Assembly (NCBI RefSeq): GCF_032118995.1
Contig: NC_092651.1
Coordinates: 26,830,349 to 26,894,348 of the forward strand
DNA length: 64,000 nucleotides
DNA from: Asterias amurensis
Lineage: Eukaryota > Echinodermata > Asteroidea > Forcipulatida > Asteriidae
Direction: 5' to 3'
Under the pieces are notes generated by a model. The model was not told where the DNA came from and did not search any database. It worked only from the letters and a program-made list of their open reading frames with translations. Shown here in pieces: positions 24,303-44,082 of this stretch (within the stretch, counting starts at the first letter, position 1; every line of letters starts with the position of its first letter). A program made the translations under genes and the position numbers.

Positions 24303-24949
24303 GTTGGGATATCCACACAAGTGTCACTGCTGAGACAGTAACACAGTCATGGGCGAGCAAGAGGCAGTTGCAACTCAACGAGTTTGTAAAGTGGAAGTTA
24401 AAACTTACATAAATAAAAGGTGTTTTCTTACTTCAAACCGGTAGACAATTTTCAGAATTTGGGATTCAGTCTGGTACCCAGGCGTATAATATTTTGAGGT
24501 GGCACCAGTCTAAATAATGCGGAAGAAAGATATTCACTGGTTCGCTGGTGATTATCTGTGAAAATGAAGGTACTTGAACATTGAAATGTACGGTTACCAA
24601 CTATAACGCCTACGATGTCTCCAAGATGACAAAGCAAAATATTCATTTTTTTATCTTTTTGATAGAAAACTAGTGGAGTATATCAATAGAGGGCGGGCAA
24701 TACATTTTGTTTGATCATGCAGCAAGCAGCAATGAACAAAACCATAACAATTCAAAGTAGAACAATGATCTGAAGCCTTGTTAACATTGTACATGGAGAT
24801 AAATTTTCGCTAACATTTGAAAGTCACACAATTTTATTTAGTTAGGAGTTGCATTTTTTAATAACTTTTTGCACCTTCAATTGTTGACTATGTGTTTGAT
24901 GGCTTCCATTCGCCATTTTGAGATAATGGTGAACACATTCATATTATAA
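24303..24949. other. Upstream region of the PDZ gene
   Basis: Probable promoter/5' UTR of the minus-strand PDZ gene. No TATA box stands out at a convincing distance. No other gene seen. Confidence 0.35.
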
Positions 24950-25080
24950 GTTATCACACAAGCGCAAGTGGAATACGAACAAATATAGCGCTTCTGCGTC
25001 CCATATCCAACGAGGCCGAATGGATATTGGACGCAGACGCGCTATATTTTCCGTATTTCCACGAGTGCGCGTGTGATAAC
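24950..25080. mobile_element. 131-bp palindromic element
   Basis: GTTATCACACAAGCGCAAGTGGA-type left arm and GTGCGCGTGTGATAAC right arm. The inner arms AATATAGCGC and GCGCTATATT are also complementary. Confidence 0.85.
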
Positions 25081-25561
25081 GTATTTATCTTCAAGCAAAC
25101 TTGGCGCGTGACATAGAACACACACGACACATGGTAGTGATATTAGCCGTGCAATATAGGTTTTTATCACCACTCCATTCTTCCAATCTGATTGGAGGAT
25201 TAGCGCGTACTTGAAGATAAGACACGTTATCGGGTTTGGGTAAATTTGTCTGTTACACCCAAACCAACCAGTGCACTCCTATGTGTCTGCCATACCTCGA
25301 AAAGGCTAACGGCATGCAGCGGCTATTAAACAGAAAGCTGTTCATAGCCATACATAGCTAATTAAAGTCACTCAGGATGTGTCTGAATTAGCAGCTACAG
25401 CTATTGCTGTGGCTAGATATCCACATAATCATGCATTGAAGTACAAGTCCCTTAAAACCCTTGGCAACAGATAGCTATCAATTTGAAAAATGGCCACAGA
25501 CAGCCTTTATCTTTCTAGGCATTGACCTTAGGAGACATTATAAAAGTGAAATATAAACCTA

Positions 25562-25775
25562 TGGGCCATGTCACACGAGGCATTTTACAGGCAACCAGTT
25601 CCAGGCAATCTCCAAGAAGAAAAGCCATTCATATTTTAATGTTCCTTTATTCATTCTTGGGGATCGTAAGACATTGTTTGAAAAATTACTGCCAAAGTGG
25701 TCCTGTAGCATGCACTGCAGTTGTTTGCCTCCTAGTTGCCTACAAAAGGTGCCTTACGTGACAAGTCTGGCCCTT
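25562..25775. mobile_element. About 214-bp inverted-repeat MITE
   Basis: GGGCCATGTCACACGAGGC at the left and GCCTTACGTGACAAGTCTGG+CCC at the right, imperfect inverted ends. The 79-codon frame inside is not a gene. Confidence 0.7.
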
Positions 25776-27021
25776 AGTCCGCTACTTTGTACCACAAAGT
25801 CTCCAAAAGGTGTCATGGAATTTGACACACACACTTATTGTTGAATATTGCTGGAGGACAAGTTAAAAATAAGCTACTCCAATTTATGCATACAAAATAA
25901 AATGAAACTTGAAAGTAATCAACATTAACTTTAAAAATAAAAATAAACAATTTAATTTTAAATTGCTGAATACAAAACAACCATCAAATGCTTTAATTAA
26001 TACTCCACCAAACTTCACATAAAAAAGTGTTTGTCTGTTTGGAAACTTCTTAACCCACACATGTTTACTTTTTTTTTAAATTAACATTGCACAATGTGTA
26101 TTACTGTAACAAACCAAACCCCTCCCCCCCCCCCCACAAAAAAAAAACAAAAACAGAAAAAAACCACACTTCTCTTTGTTCACAATCATGCAATTTTGCA
26201 ATTTTGAAAAAAAAACCTAAAAAGGCAAATCACAAAAACAATCGTACATTTTTTCTTTCAGTTTTCAATGCCAGTATATTATTTTGTTTTGATGATAAAA
26301 TCAGCTGTTCAGCTGAAATGATGCAGGCATGTCTCCTTCAAGCATGATATTTGGTCTTTTTGAAATTTTAGGAATTTGGGGGAAGATTTGTACATACACA
26401 TTTCTGGCTACTTTTCTGATGTTTCCAAAGGCACTCAACTCTGACACACAAGCAAATATCCTTTGTTTTTGGGGGGGTTTCCCCTCAAAATATAACCCGC
26501 CTGTCAATAAATAATTTATAAAAAATATAGATATTTAGCTTTAAAAATACCCCAAACTAGAAGAAATTCATAGCAAATTCATAGCAAATTTATAAAACAC
26601 CTAGGTAACATATTGACATGAAATTATGGCGCCAAAGTGACATAGATCTGCTATGCAGTATGAACAAAAAACACCTTGCTTTAATGCAAATCGCATAAAA
26701 TTTAGTTATTTTTTTAAATATTTTATTTTACTTTAAAATTGTTGGCAAAGAAATTATTCCCGAGAGTTAGTAAAGGGCAATAATGAACAAAATAGCAAGT
26801 CAGTTTCCCCTGTGGTTTGTTACCTGATATTTGCGTTACATTAGGCTACATTACAATTTGTCATTTGCATACGTGCCACACACATGTTCATACACACACA
26901 ATTTGTGTTGGAAGTTTATTTTTGCATCAAGTTCCATGAAAAGCTTTTTAAAATATTTTTTAAAGTTAGAATGAGAATATCTTCATCACTCAGATTCAGC
27001 CAAGGCATATATTCAGTTTTA
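25776..27021. other. Intergenic DNA, no gene seen
   Basis: C-run at 26123-26137 followed by an A-rich tract; direct CATAGCAAATT repeats near 26568-26592. Nothing coding. Confidence 0.45.
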
Positions 27022-27406
27022 TTAAAGACACTGGACATTATTGGTAAGTGTCAAAGACCAGTCGTCTCATTTGGTGTATTTCAACATATGCATAAAATAA
27101 CAAACCTGTGAAAGTTTGAGCTCAATTGGTCATCAAAGTTGCAAGATAATAATGGGCAAAAAAACACCCTGGTCACAAGAAGTTGTGTGCTTCAGATGCT
27201 TGATTTCGAGACCTCAAATTCTAAAATTTAGGTCTCGAAATCAAATTCGTGAAAACTACTTCTTTCTCGAAAACTACATTACTTCAGAGGGAGCTGTTTC
27301 TCACAATGTTTTATACTATCAACCTCTCCCAATTATTCATTACCAAGTAAGGTTTTATGCTAATAATTATTTTGAGTAATTACCAATAGTGTCCACTGCC
27401 TTTTAA
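27022..27406. mobile_element. MITE, 'GACACTGGACATTATTGGT' family, full copy
   Basis: Same ends and interior as 17037-17408 and about the same length (385 bp), with the central CCTCAAATTCTAAAATTTAG+G palindrome. Confidence 0.85.
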
Positions 27407-27466
27407 CTGGTACTCATACTGGTACACACACTATAAAACAGATTCACAGGCTCCACAACCTCAGGG

Positions 27467-27661
27467 AATAGACCGATCCATAAAGCTCCGCCCCATTGCA
27501 TATTGACCAATCACAAAGCAACAAAGGTCTGACACTAAGGTCCGACATGCATGCGCATATGCTTGGCGCGCGCGGCAGAGTTGTGCAGAAAGGCATTGGA
27601 GAGCCCCACGTGTTCTCGCTTACACGTGCGTCGTGGGCGGAGCCTACTGGATCGGTCTATT
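27467..27661. mobile_element. 195-bp palindromic element with GC-box arms
   Basis: AATAGACCGATCCATAAAGC faces TGGATCGGTCTATT; the arms include CTCCGCCC and GGGCGGAG. Palindromic inner half is degraded. Confidence 0.85.
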
Positions 27662-28270
27662 GTAACCCCAACATCACCACATTTTGTTTATACACTAGCT
27701 GCAATTTTTCTAGGAAAAAACAACAAGCAGTACAATAACTTTGATATTATCTTGCATAACCCTACTCCCAATGTTCTCTTGAAGTAAATATTTCACGGGA
27801 CTTTGCTAAGATGAGATATTAAGTTTGAACAGGTAAAGGGTCACACATGTATATAAATAACTGTTCTCAATCCCAACCTTAAACACTAGTAACTTTGGAT
27901 CCGACACACAACCTGAGTGTTGTGGAATGCACGTAAATTAACCCAGTTACACTTTAGTGGCTACAGCACCTTGTAGACCTTTAGAAGGTGCTGCATAAAT
28001 GGGTCTCAAAATTCAAAACATAGCTGTGCTTATCATTGAAAACCAAATAATGAACGCTTTGATACGCCCCTAGGGTATGATAGAGTGTTATATAAGAACC
28101 CAGCATTGACCAGCACTCAACTGCCTATTCTGACCAATTCAAAATAATCATGAGAATGTACTCAACTTAGTGTGAAGCAAGTATTCTTGCGTCACAAACA
28201 GAAAAACAGTGCATGCCGATTAGTGCGGCAACAAATTTCACTCTGCATTCATAGGAGATATGAATCTGCC
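27662..28270. other. Intergenic DNA downstream of PTGR2
   Basis: 3' side of PTGR2 (minus strand). No gene seen. Nearest AATAAA on the minus strand is at 28276-28271, 19 bases past the PTGR2 stop. Confidence 0.4.
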
Positions 28271-28276
28271 TTTATT
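28271..28276 (-). terminator. Candidate PTGR2 poly(A) signal
   Basis: AATAAA on the minus strand 19 bases downstream of the PTGR2 stop codon. It would give a very short 3' UTR; later signals are possible. Confidence 0.4.
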
Positions 28277-28294
28277 GGTTCATTTATATTAGGG

Positions 28295-36849
<8,555 letters not shown>

Positions 36850-37029
36850 CTACTGTTTTATCCGAGTTGACAAAGTTGGAACGAAACAGGTCAACTCGTA
36901 CCCAAGTCAACTCGTTGGAAAGGACGACGAGACGACACTATTATTCTTGGTTTGTTAATTTACTTCTTCAACAACAAACAAAACTCACAGATTTGAAGGG
37001 CGCCCTCTATCCATTAAACAAAAATCAAA
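36850..37029. promoter_or_regulatory. Bidirectional promoter between PTGR2 and the NKRF gene
   Basis: Only 180 bases separate the two ATGs. The nonamer GTCAACTCG occurs three times: inverted at 36863-36871, forward at about 36890-36898 and 36906-36914. The same word recurs just inside intron 1 of both NKRF-type genes (37301-37309, 48253-48261). No TATA box is evident. GCGCCCTCTA sits 20-30 bases before the NKRF start. Confidence 0.7.
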
Positions 37030-37208
37030 ATGGCGTCCATAACGAAAGAGATGGAAGAATTTTTCGAGAAACATCGTCACCCGTACGAGCCAATTAACCA
37101 TTGGAAAGCACGGAAACAGTTCATGATCAACAACTGGGATCGTTACTCTGGAAACCAACTGGTTTCGTTGGCCATGGTGTGGTCAAATATGGAGTTTGAT
37201 GGAAGCTC
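37030..37208 (+). CDS. NKRF: XTBD exon (NKRF exon 1)
   Basis: 59 codons plus two bases: MASITKEMEEFFEKHRHPYE onward to MEFDGS. Shared by both predicted isoforms. About 70 percent identical by eye to the exon at 48027-48184. Confidence 0.93.
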
Positions 37209-40200
37209 GTAAGTTGGAAATAATTTGATTGCTAAATTTTAATAAACGAGGCGAGGCCATGCGCCACGTGTTGAGCACTGCTGGCTGGGACCATTTGAGA
37301 GTCAACTCGACCATTTGTAAAAAAGCAGTTAGTGGCACTTGTGGATCGAAGGGGGAATCCTCGAAGGGAACGACAACTTCCACTTACTGACAGTAGACAT
37401 CACTTTTAATTCTTTGTTACAAATAAGATAAATCAGTATCAAAATTTACTGAAAAATTACACGTTTGTATTTTGTTAATGTTGGGAGAATATCTTTTTTC
37501 GGAAAAATTGTATTTTTTTTTATAAAAAGATAAGTGAAAAAGTCATCATTTAAGTTTTAAATAATTAAATTCTTTCTATTTTCATAATTTGTTAACAAAT
37601 GAAAGGTGTCGGGGGGGTTTGGCATCTGGATATCAGGTCAAATCTCTCTTTTTTTTAATGAAATTTCGCCAAAATTAGGCTCTACCTGTTCTTTGAACTC
37701 TCATTGACCTAGGAGTTGGTCCAAAAAATCCACTCCGCAATTTCAAAAATTGTTATAAATTAAATTCTTACTGTAATTCAGTCCCCATCTATTCCGTTTT
37801 GCCACTACACTATGAATGCTGATTGGGCACAACTATAGAATGCAGGTACACTTCGAAGCTTCCACTGCGCCTCCGCGGAGACGGAGTCGCGGTGATGTTC
37901 ATACGTACACAGTACACTGGAGTTGAGGTCGCGCTCTGTAATAATAAATATTTGGCAACCTAGGGGGCACTCTGAAAGATGCACAACAGCGCCCTCATTA
38001 GGCTCGAAAATACACAACTGCGCTGTGATGTCAATTTATTTTATACGATAACTCACAAGACCATTAGATGATTATTTAAATAATTATGGGAACTCCGTAC
38101 AAATAATTAATAACTTTTAATATTGCCGTACTACATATTACCCCAAAAGAGGATTATTTCCAAAAGGGAAAAAATTAAAGGCCGAATCCTAATACATTAG
38201 AGGATTATTTAAAAAAGGGAAAGAAAGCCCGAATTCCGTACAATAATTAATATTGCCCTAATACACTTGACCCCAATAGAGGATTATTTAAAAAAGGGAA
38301 AGAAAGCCCGAGTTCCGTACAATAATTAATATTGCCCTAATACACTTGACCCCAATAGAGGATTATTTAAAAAAGGGAAAGAAAGCCCGAATTCCGTACA
38401 ATAATTAATATTGCCCTAATACACTTGACCCCAATAGAGGATTATTTAAGAAAAGGGAAAGAAAGCCCGAATTCCGTACAATAATTAATATTGCCCTAAT
38501 ACACTTGAACCCAATAGAGGATTATTTAAAAACGGGAAAGAAAGCCCGAATTCCGTATAATTATTAACATTGCCCTAATACACTTGACCCCATTAGAGGA
38601 TTATTTAAAAAAGGGAAATGGAAAGCCCAATTACGTACAATAATTAACATTGCCCTAATGCACTTGACCCCAGTAGAGCATTATTTAAAAAAGGGAAAGA
38701 AAGCCCGAATTCCGTACAATTATTAATATTGCCCTCATACACTTGACCCCATTAGAGGATTGTTTAAAAAAGGGAAAGAAATCCCGACCGCGCCTCCGCG
38801 CCTCCACCTTCCCCTTCTTCACGATTGCATCATATGCTCGTCTTCCTAAAGACGCCCTCTATCGGCCATTGTCCACACCGCGTCTCCGCGCCTCCACCTT
38901 CCCCGTCTTCACGATTGCATCAAATGCCCGTCTTCCTAAAAACGCCCTCTATCGGCCATTGCCAACACAGCGACTCCGCGCCTCCACCTTCCCCGTCTTC
39001 ACGATTGCATCATATGCTCGTCTTCCTAAAGACGCCCTCTATCGGCCATTGTCAACACCGCGCCTCCGCGCCTCCACGCTTCCACGCTTCCAGCTTCCCC
39101 GTCTTCACAATTGCATCAAATGCACGTCTTCCTAAAACGCCCTCTATCGGCTGCTTCACCTACCTCACCACTCACGTCACACTTTGACTCTCTACGACCC
39201 TAACATTTTATCTGCTGTTTTCATCAATCGCACTCAATACAATCAAGTAGTAAAAAGCTATTTTCTTCCTCCATGCTACGACCAAGTTACTTAAAACGTA
39301 CGTGACCGCGACTCCGCCTCCGCGGAAGCGCAGATAGAGCTCCGAGTGTACCTGTATTCTATAGTTACTCCGCTGATTGTCCCCGAACTGCCAAACGCAT
39401 TGCTAGGTCACAACACATGACAATCATATTATTTTTTTCCCAAGACGAACAAGAAAATTATCTGCACACGTTTGTCCTGGAAAGAAAAAATACCCGATCC
39501 GTGCTTTGTTTACAAAACATATGTCCACGCGACTGGGAACCACGAAGCAGCTTGCACAGGGTACCACAATGTGTGCACTCTAATCTAAGTAGTAAGTTGT
39601 TCCCGGATGCTTGGGTATGTTTTGTACTCATGACACAAATTCTAAGGGCACAAACTTAATCCTCAATGTCAAATGAACACTCAAAACACCATTTAAAACA
39701 TTATTTTGAAAGAAAAAGGACAAAACCTTGCCAGATCCTGGAGCGAATTCCCAGGTTTATATTTTGAAACTGTTGCATCGCTTTGCAACAATGTATTTTT
39801 TGGTCACCAAGCGCTGAACCGCAGGTACCAGCCTATTGGATTGACAAACTGCCCAACTGCAGCCGAGTTGGACTAAACCATTCTGTTAAAGGGGTGTTAC
39901 AAGGTGCGCGCCTTATTATTTATGAACAGCGGGCAACGTAAACGGACAGCCCACACGCACTGCCTTGTAACACCCCTGTCTCAGAATGGTTTAGTCTAAT
40001 TTTTCCATACATAAACTTGAAGTTGAACTTTAAAGTGCTGTTAATGATTCTTTAATATCATCATTTTCAAAACACAAACATTTAAAGAGGTATAATAAAA
40101 TCAAAATTCAGAAAGTTTAACCCTTTAGCACGCACGTAACATTAAACAAAATGTCACACGCTCCTTAGTGCGCCAGGAAAATTCAATCGATTTCCGGCCC

Positions 40201-43200
40201 TATCCAGAAATCGTCGGATAACTGTCGGTGTGATTATTTTCTTGTGTTACAAGTTGGGTTTATTTTTTAGAGGATGAAATTATCTTTTGGATGATTGTCA
40301 CAGTTGCTTTGTCTGTCTCACAAAATTCAAAATTTCAGGTTGGAAACATAAGAGAGATCAACAAAAAATTGAAAACATTGTTTGCGTATCAAGTGAAGGT
40401 TTGTTTACGTGGAAAGTTGTGCACACAAGTTTTCTCAAGTTTACTGTCGTCCGACAGGAAAACAAAGCTACGAAAAGTGGTTGAAAATAATCACAACATA
40501 CCTTGAGAAATGAAAATGAATGCCTCCATTATCAACAGATACCTTCTGTACCTAAAATCTTTTGTAAAATCCTTTCAAATCGCGGTATTCCGTGTCTAAA
40601 AACACCAGAAAGTTTGACTGTCGTTACTGCGTACATGCGCGAGTAGTACATGGTACATGCCCTATACGGTCCGGCTACACAGAGAAAACGTACGGCTCCA
40701 CACAAAGAAAAAGCACCCACTCATACATGCATTGTTTGATTGTGAAATTACTTTCGACCTTTGAACCTTACGTCATTTTTTCTTATGTGGACCATGTGCT
40801 ATTTTTAGACTGTTGTCATCTTGAGATCGCGCTCTATCTACGGCTGTTTGCTGCGTTATAATCGCATGTGTATAACTCAAATTACACCATGTCAAACTGC
40901 GCGGGCGCGTGCGGGCGATATGCGTGGTCATACGCAGGGCGCCTCCGGGCGTTATGCGGGCTAAAGGGTTAAAGCCATGTATTGAAACACAGTACTTTTA
41001 ACTTCAAATCATTCACCTTAAATTTCAGGTATCCTCCTGAATTAATGGAACGAGTGAAGCTGATGGCAGAAGGGATTGAGGTTCTCTAATCTACCCTAGG
41101 CCCCCCCCCCTCCCCTTTCAGTCATGTAGTCAACAACAACAAAAACACTGAATAGAAATAAACACACAATGTGACCTTTTGGGGGGAAAAAAGTATAAAA
41201 ATCCACACTAGCTAAAATTTCATCTGTGTTGGTTGTTCGTTCCAATGAAATGTTTAACTTTCAAACAAACATTGGAATAATTTCCGTATCTGGGTCAAAA
41301 TGACAGGTACGGAAATATTATTTCCAGTGTTGTGACCAACAGTGTAATATTGAATTATAATGTTAAGTTTTACTTGGTTGAGATACATCCTCCCCATAAG
41401 AAATTCACCTTTTTATTGAAAAGCTTTCATTGTCTATATTCTGAGATAGTTTATGTGTACACTGTCTAAATTAATTGTGGTTAACTCTTTCAGAGTATCT
41501 CTAAAATGAACCCTTACAAAAACTATTTTGCTAGATTTACATAGATCCTATCATTTACTCGTTATCTGAACAACTTAGCCAAAATAAAAACATCAATTTG
41601 ATTTACCAGTAATCCAGCTCAAAAGTGAATTTAATATGGACCCAATATTGTGCATTGTGTGTTTATCCTACATAATAATACCAACCAGCACACACCAAAC
41701 AATATCGCGATAATTTCACAGCCCGATGAACGCACACTTAAACGAAAAATCAAACTTACTTGTGGTGTTCTTTTTGTTGAAGATATCCACCTGAATTGAT
41801 GGAACGAGTAAAGGAAATGGCTAAAGGCATATCTCTAGATGATGACACACCCGTGGACGTTAAAAGCAAACCAAACACCTCTGTGAGTACATCTCAACCT
41901 TTTGTTAAACCCAAATCCAAACCAACACCAGAATTGATCCCAACGACCGGCGCTTCGGAACAAGTTAGGCCCAGACTTAAGGAGGAAAAAGAAGAGAGTA
42001 ACTTCCAGAAAGCTGGAGCCAGCTCCATGGAGACGACCAACCAGGGATGTGACTTTCTTGGTGGGCAAGTTAAGCGGAAACTTGAAGAGACGGAAAGAGC
42101 AGGGAGTAAGTTCCAGAAGACAGAGACGAATCCAAGTGCAAGGGAGCGTGCAGCTTTTGGATATGACAAACGTTTTGGAGGGACAAAACAATCAAACTTC
42201 AATATGATGGTGGCGCACGATAAAGCCGTTTCTTCACTAGCGGACAACTTGCTGAGACAGAGTAATCCGAACAATCACTTGGGCTCTGCACTCCACAGGC
42301 TTCACAATGCTGGGAGCAAATCATCCCTGAGACCAGATGTGGAATTTATTGAGATTCCTCCCGTTGGTGGAAAGTTGCCGAAAGCTGTCAGGAGGAATCT
42401 TGGAATGAGCACCAATGATAACCCAACTTGGCTCTGTAATCTGTACATGGGTGATGTACTTATTGCCAGTGTAGAATCGGCCAACAAACCCAATGCTAAA
42501 ACGGCTGCAGCTGAGAAGGCTGTGTCCATCTTGGAGAGTTCCAACTATGTCGTGAACAATGAGAATAAAGTGAGCAAGCTGGGAAGAAACTACAGCAAAG
42601 AGGTAGTGCCCTTTGACGACAATTTGCAGTCACAGAATTTTAATGTTAAAGCACATAATATTAGTGGAACCCCAAAGCCGACCTACACCTTAGATGGGTT
42701 TGTTCTGACGGATCATGCCGTTTCAATCCCACCAGTTAGCATGTTGATAAACTCTGCACAGAGTAACCATGTTCCCATTTTGTTTAAAACCAGCGATAAT
42801 ATTGGAAGGCTGAACGGTGAAATAGGTTATGTGTGCCACACCATCATCAATGGCGTTACTGTCGCTTCTGGGGTTCACATGAACAAAAGAGAAGTGAGAA
42901 ATATCTCTGCCGCTAAAGCTCTAGCTATACTGAAACAAAGCTGTCCAACCCTGAAGAAGAACCTTAACAAGGCCCAGGGAGTGGCAGTCAATCGCGATGA
43001 ACTCGAACATGTCAAAAATATCAAACAGCCTGATGCAAAAGACACGGCAATTGGTGAATCCAACGTTGGACACAAGTTGCTGAAAATGATGGGCTGGAAA
43101 GGTGGGGCATTAGGGAAGGATGGAATTGTAGAGCCCATCCAAGCTAACGGGAAGATTGGAATGCAAGGGCTTGGGTTCATTCCTGTGCCGAAGGATAGCG

Positions 43201-43484
43201 CAACCCAAAAGCTTGACATGAAAGCAGTTAAAAAGATCCTGGAGAATTTTGTGACCTCGGGGCGACGAGATGATCTTGTGTTCTCTGCAGACCTCTCGAA
43301 CGATGAGAGGAAAGCGATCCATGAAGTCTGCCAAAAATTTCGTCTAAAGAGTAAATCACATGGGAAAGGACAAAAGCGGTTCCTTGTAGTTTGTCAGAGA
43401 CGCAATCTCAATGAACTTGTTCAAGATGTGGCAGAAAGTGGCGGGACTTGTGGACAGTATGAACTTATCTCACCTGGACAGTGA
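37030..43484 (+). CDS. NKRF: NF-kappa-B-repressing factor homolog (XTBD, dsRBD-like x2, G-patch, R3H)
   Basis: Join of 37030-37208 and 41783-43484, 626 codons (human NKRF is 690). ATG in AAAATGG context; donor CTC|GTAAGT, acceptor GAAG|A, phase 2, completing a serine. Domains: XTBD, about residues 7-85, with HWKARKQF, NNWDRY and LVSLAMVWSN; this domain binds the 5'-3' exonuclease XRN2. Basic, low-complexity linker to about 240. dsRNA-binding-like module 1, about 245-320 (WLCNLYMGDVLIAS...AAAEKAVSILE). Module 2, about 364-452 (GYVCHTIINGVTVASG...AAKALAIL). G-patch, about 489-530 (GHKLLKMMGWKGGALGK...GLGF). R3H, about 545-615 (ERKAIHEVCQKFRLKSKSHG). In vertebrates NKRF links XRN2 and the helicase DHX15 in nucleolar pre-rRNA processing; a similar role here is inference. 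An alternative last exon lies at 41029-41089, and a diverged paralog follows 4.5 kb downstream. Confidence 0.93.
38130..38770. repeat. Minisatellite, about 78 bp x 8
   Basis: Unit: GAGGATTATTTAAAAAAGGG, AAAGAAAGCCCGAATTCCGT, ACAATAATTAATATTGCCCT, AATACACTTGACCCCAATA. Central copies are nearly identical; edge copies diverge. Confidence 0.95.
38788..39150. repeat. Minisatellite, about 90 bp x 4
   Basis: Unit contains CGCCTCCGCGCCTCCACCTT, CCCCGTCTTCACGATTGCAT, CGTCTTCCTAAA and CGCCCTCTATCGGCCATTG. Because 90 is a multiple of three, two plus frames stay open for 120-130 codons; these are not genes. Confidence 0.95.
39869..39999. mobile_element. 131-bp palindromic element
   Basis: GACTAAACCATTCTGTTAAA with AGGGGTGTTACAAGG on the left, facing CCTTGTAACACCCCT and CAGAATGGTTTAGTC on the right. 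Confidence 0.85.
40117..40972. mobile_element. piggyBac-like non-autonomous element
   Basis: TTAACCCTTTAGCACGC at the left and GCGGGCTAAAGGGTTAA at the right: TTAA on both sides and CCCTTT ends are the piggyBac hallmark. 856 bp without transposase coding. Its right end is 56 bases from the start of the short NKRF terminal exon. Confidence 0.8.
41029..41089 (+). CDS. Alternative terminal exon giving a 79-aa XTBD-only protein
   Basis: Acceptor TTTCAG ends at 41028. The exon begins with the single base needed to finish the serine codon and encodes YPPELMERVKLMAEGIEVL then TAA. It matches the start of the main NKRF exon (YPPELMERVKEMAKGI) with conservative and silent changes, which shows selection on protein. 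AATAAA lies at 41157-41162, 68 bases past the stop. The product would be XTBD alone, like vertebrate CDKN2AIPNL, whose C-terminal part also reads MA-GIEV. In vertebrates the short and long XTBD proteins are separate genes. No transcript evidence is available here. Confidence 0.75.
41157..41162 (+). terminator. Poly(A) signal for the short isoform
   Basis: AATAAA in GAAATAAACAC, 68 bases after the alternative exon's TAA and about 620 bases before the long-isoform exon. Confidence 0.6.
41163..41782. other. NKRF intron between alternative and main exon
   Basis: AT-rich; contains a small palindrome around ATAATTTCCGTA...TACGGAAATATTAT (41276-41323). No coding evidence. Confidence 0.5.
41783..43484 (+). 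CDS. NKRF: NKRF main exon 2
   Basis: 1702 bases, uninterrupted, ending LISPGQ-TGA. Holds the end of the XTBD, both dsRNA-binding-like modules, the G-patch and R3H. Opposite-strand frames in this exon are shadows. Confidence 0.94.
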
Positions 43485-43648
43485 TTTTCAGATAATTTCA
43501 TGTTTTAAAGGCAAAGTATCTATAGACCTTTCTTTTGTTGATAAACAAACCGCCTTGGTTGGCATGGTCGGCCGAATGTTAGTAAAACACTAAATCTTAA
43601 AAAGAGATGTTTTAACCAAATTCAGCATTTTATGCAAACTTTCAATTA

Positions 43649-43654
43649 AATAAA
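43649..43654 (+). terminator. NKRF poly(A) signal
   Basis: AATAAA 165 bases after the stop, with a second AATAAA at 43690-43695. Confidence 0.65.
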
Positions 43655-43983
43655 ATACCTCTCATCATTATTTGTTTTGTTTTTAACAAAATAAACAAAC
43701 TTGGTTGCATTGTTACAAAAAATAGCGATCTTTTCTTAATTTGCACTTATGGCTTTCTATAGTTTTCCAATCTGGGGTGGCAAAAACTCGGGCTGTGATG
43801 TTGCAAAAGAAAGGTCTATGTAGATGGATTGCAACCGGCGTCATCGACCGCTATATTTGATGAATTGTACACGCATGCACTTTTCCCTTGTTAATACATT
43901 TGTAATGGCATTCGAATGACCTGATCGTAACTCATACTTAAGGTGTTGTTTGGAATCGTTTAATTCATTTAATATTGTGTAGA

Positions 43984-44082
43984 TAAAACTCCTCTAAGAA
44001 CTATGCAAAGGTCTGCTCCGCTATCCTCTACACGAATAGTTCTGGAGACGATAGCGGAACGAACCTTGTAGTTTTAGGAGTA
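43984..44082. mobile_element. About 100-bp imperfect palindrome
   Basis: AAAACTCCTCTAAGAAC and GCTCCGCTATC face GATAGCGGAACG and GTAGTTTTAGGAG. Confidence 0.7.

Larger units (their letters stand above)
37826..39371. mobile_element. Composite inverted-repeat element carrying two minisatellites
   Basis: Left end GGCACAACTATAGAATGCAG and right end its inverse CTGTATTCTATAGTTACTCC. GCTGATTG is present immediately outside both ends (37818-37825 and 39372-39379), an 8-bp target duplication. The ends continue inverted (GGTACACT..., CGCCTCCGCGGAG...GGAGTCGCGG). The interior holds the arrays at 38130-38770 and 38788-39150. GG...CC termini with an 8-bp duplication recall Merlin-type elements, but no transposase is present. 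In NKRF intron 1. Similar end sequence (ATTATAGAATACAGGGCCAC) is seen near 48392. Confidence 0.8.

Noticed and set aside
38743..39187. Two overlapping 120-130-codon plus frames
   Set aside because: Both read the 90-bp minisatellite; low complexity, no domain, no start context.
41835..43334. Minus-strand frames within NKRF exon 2
   Set aside because: Shadows of a strongly supported plus-strand coding exon.
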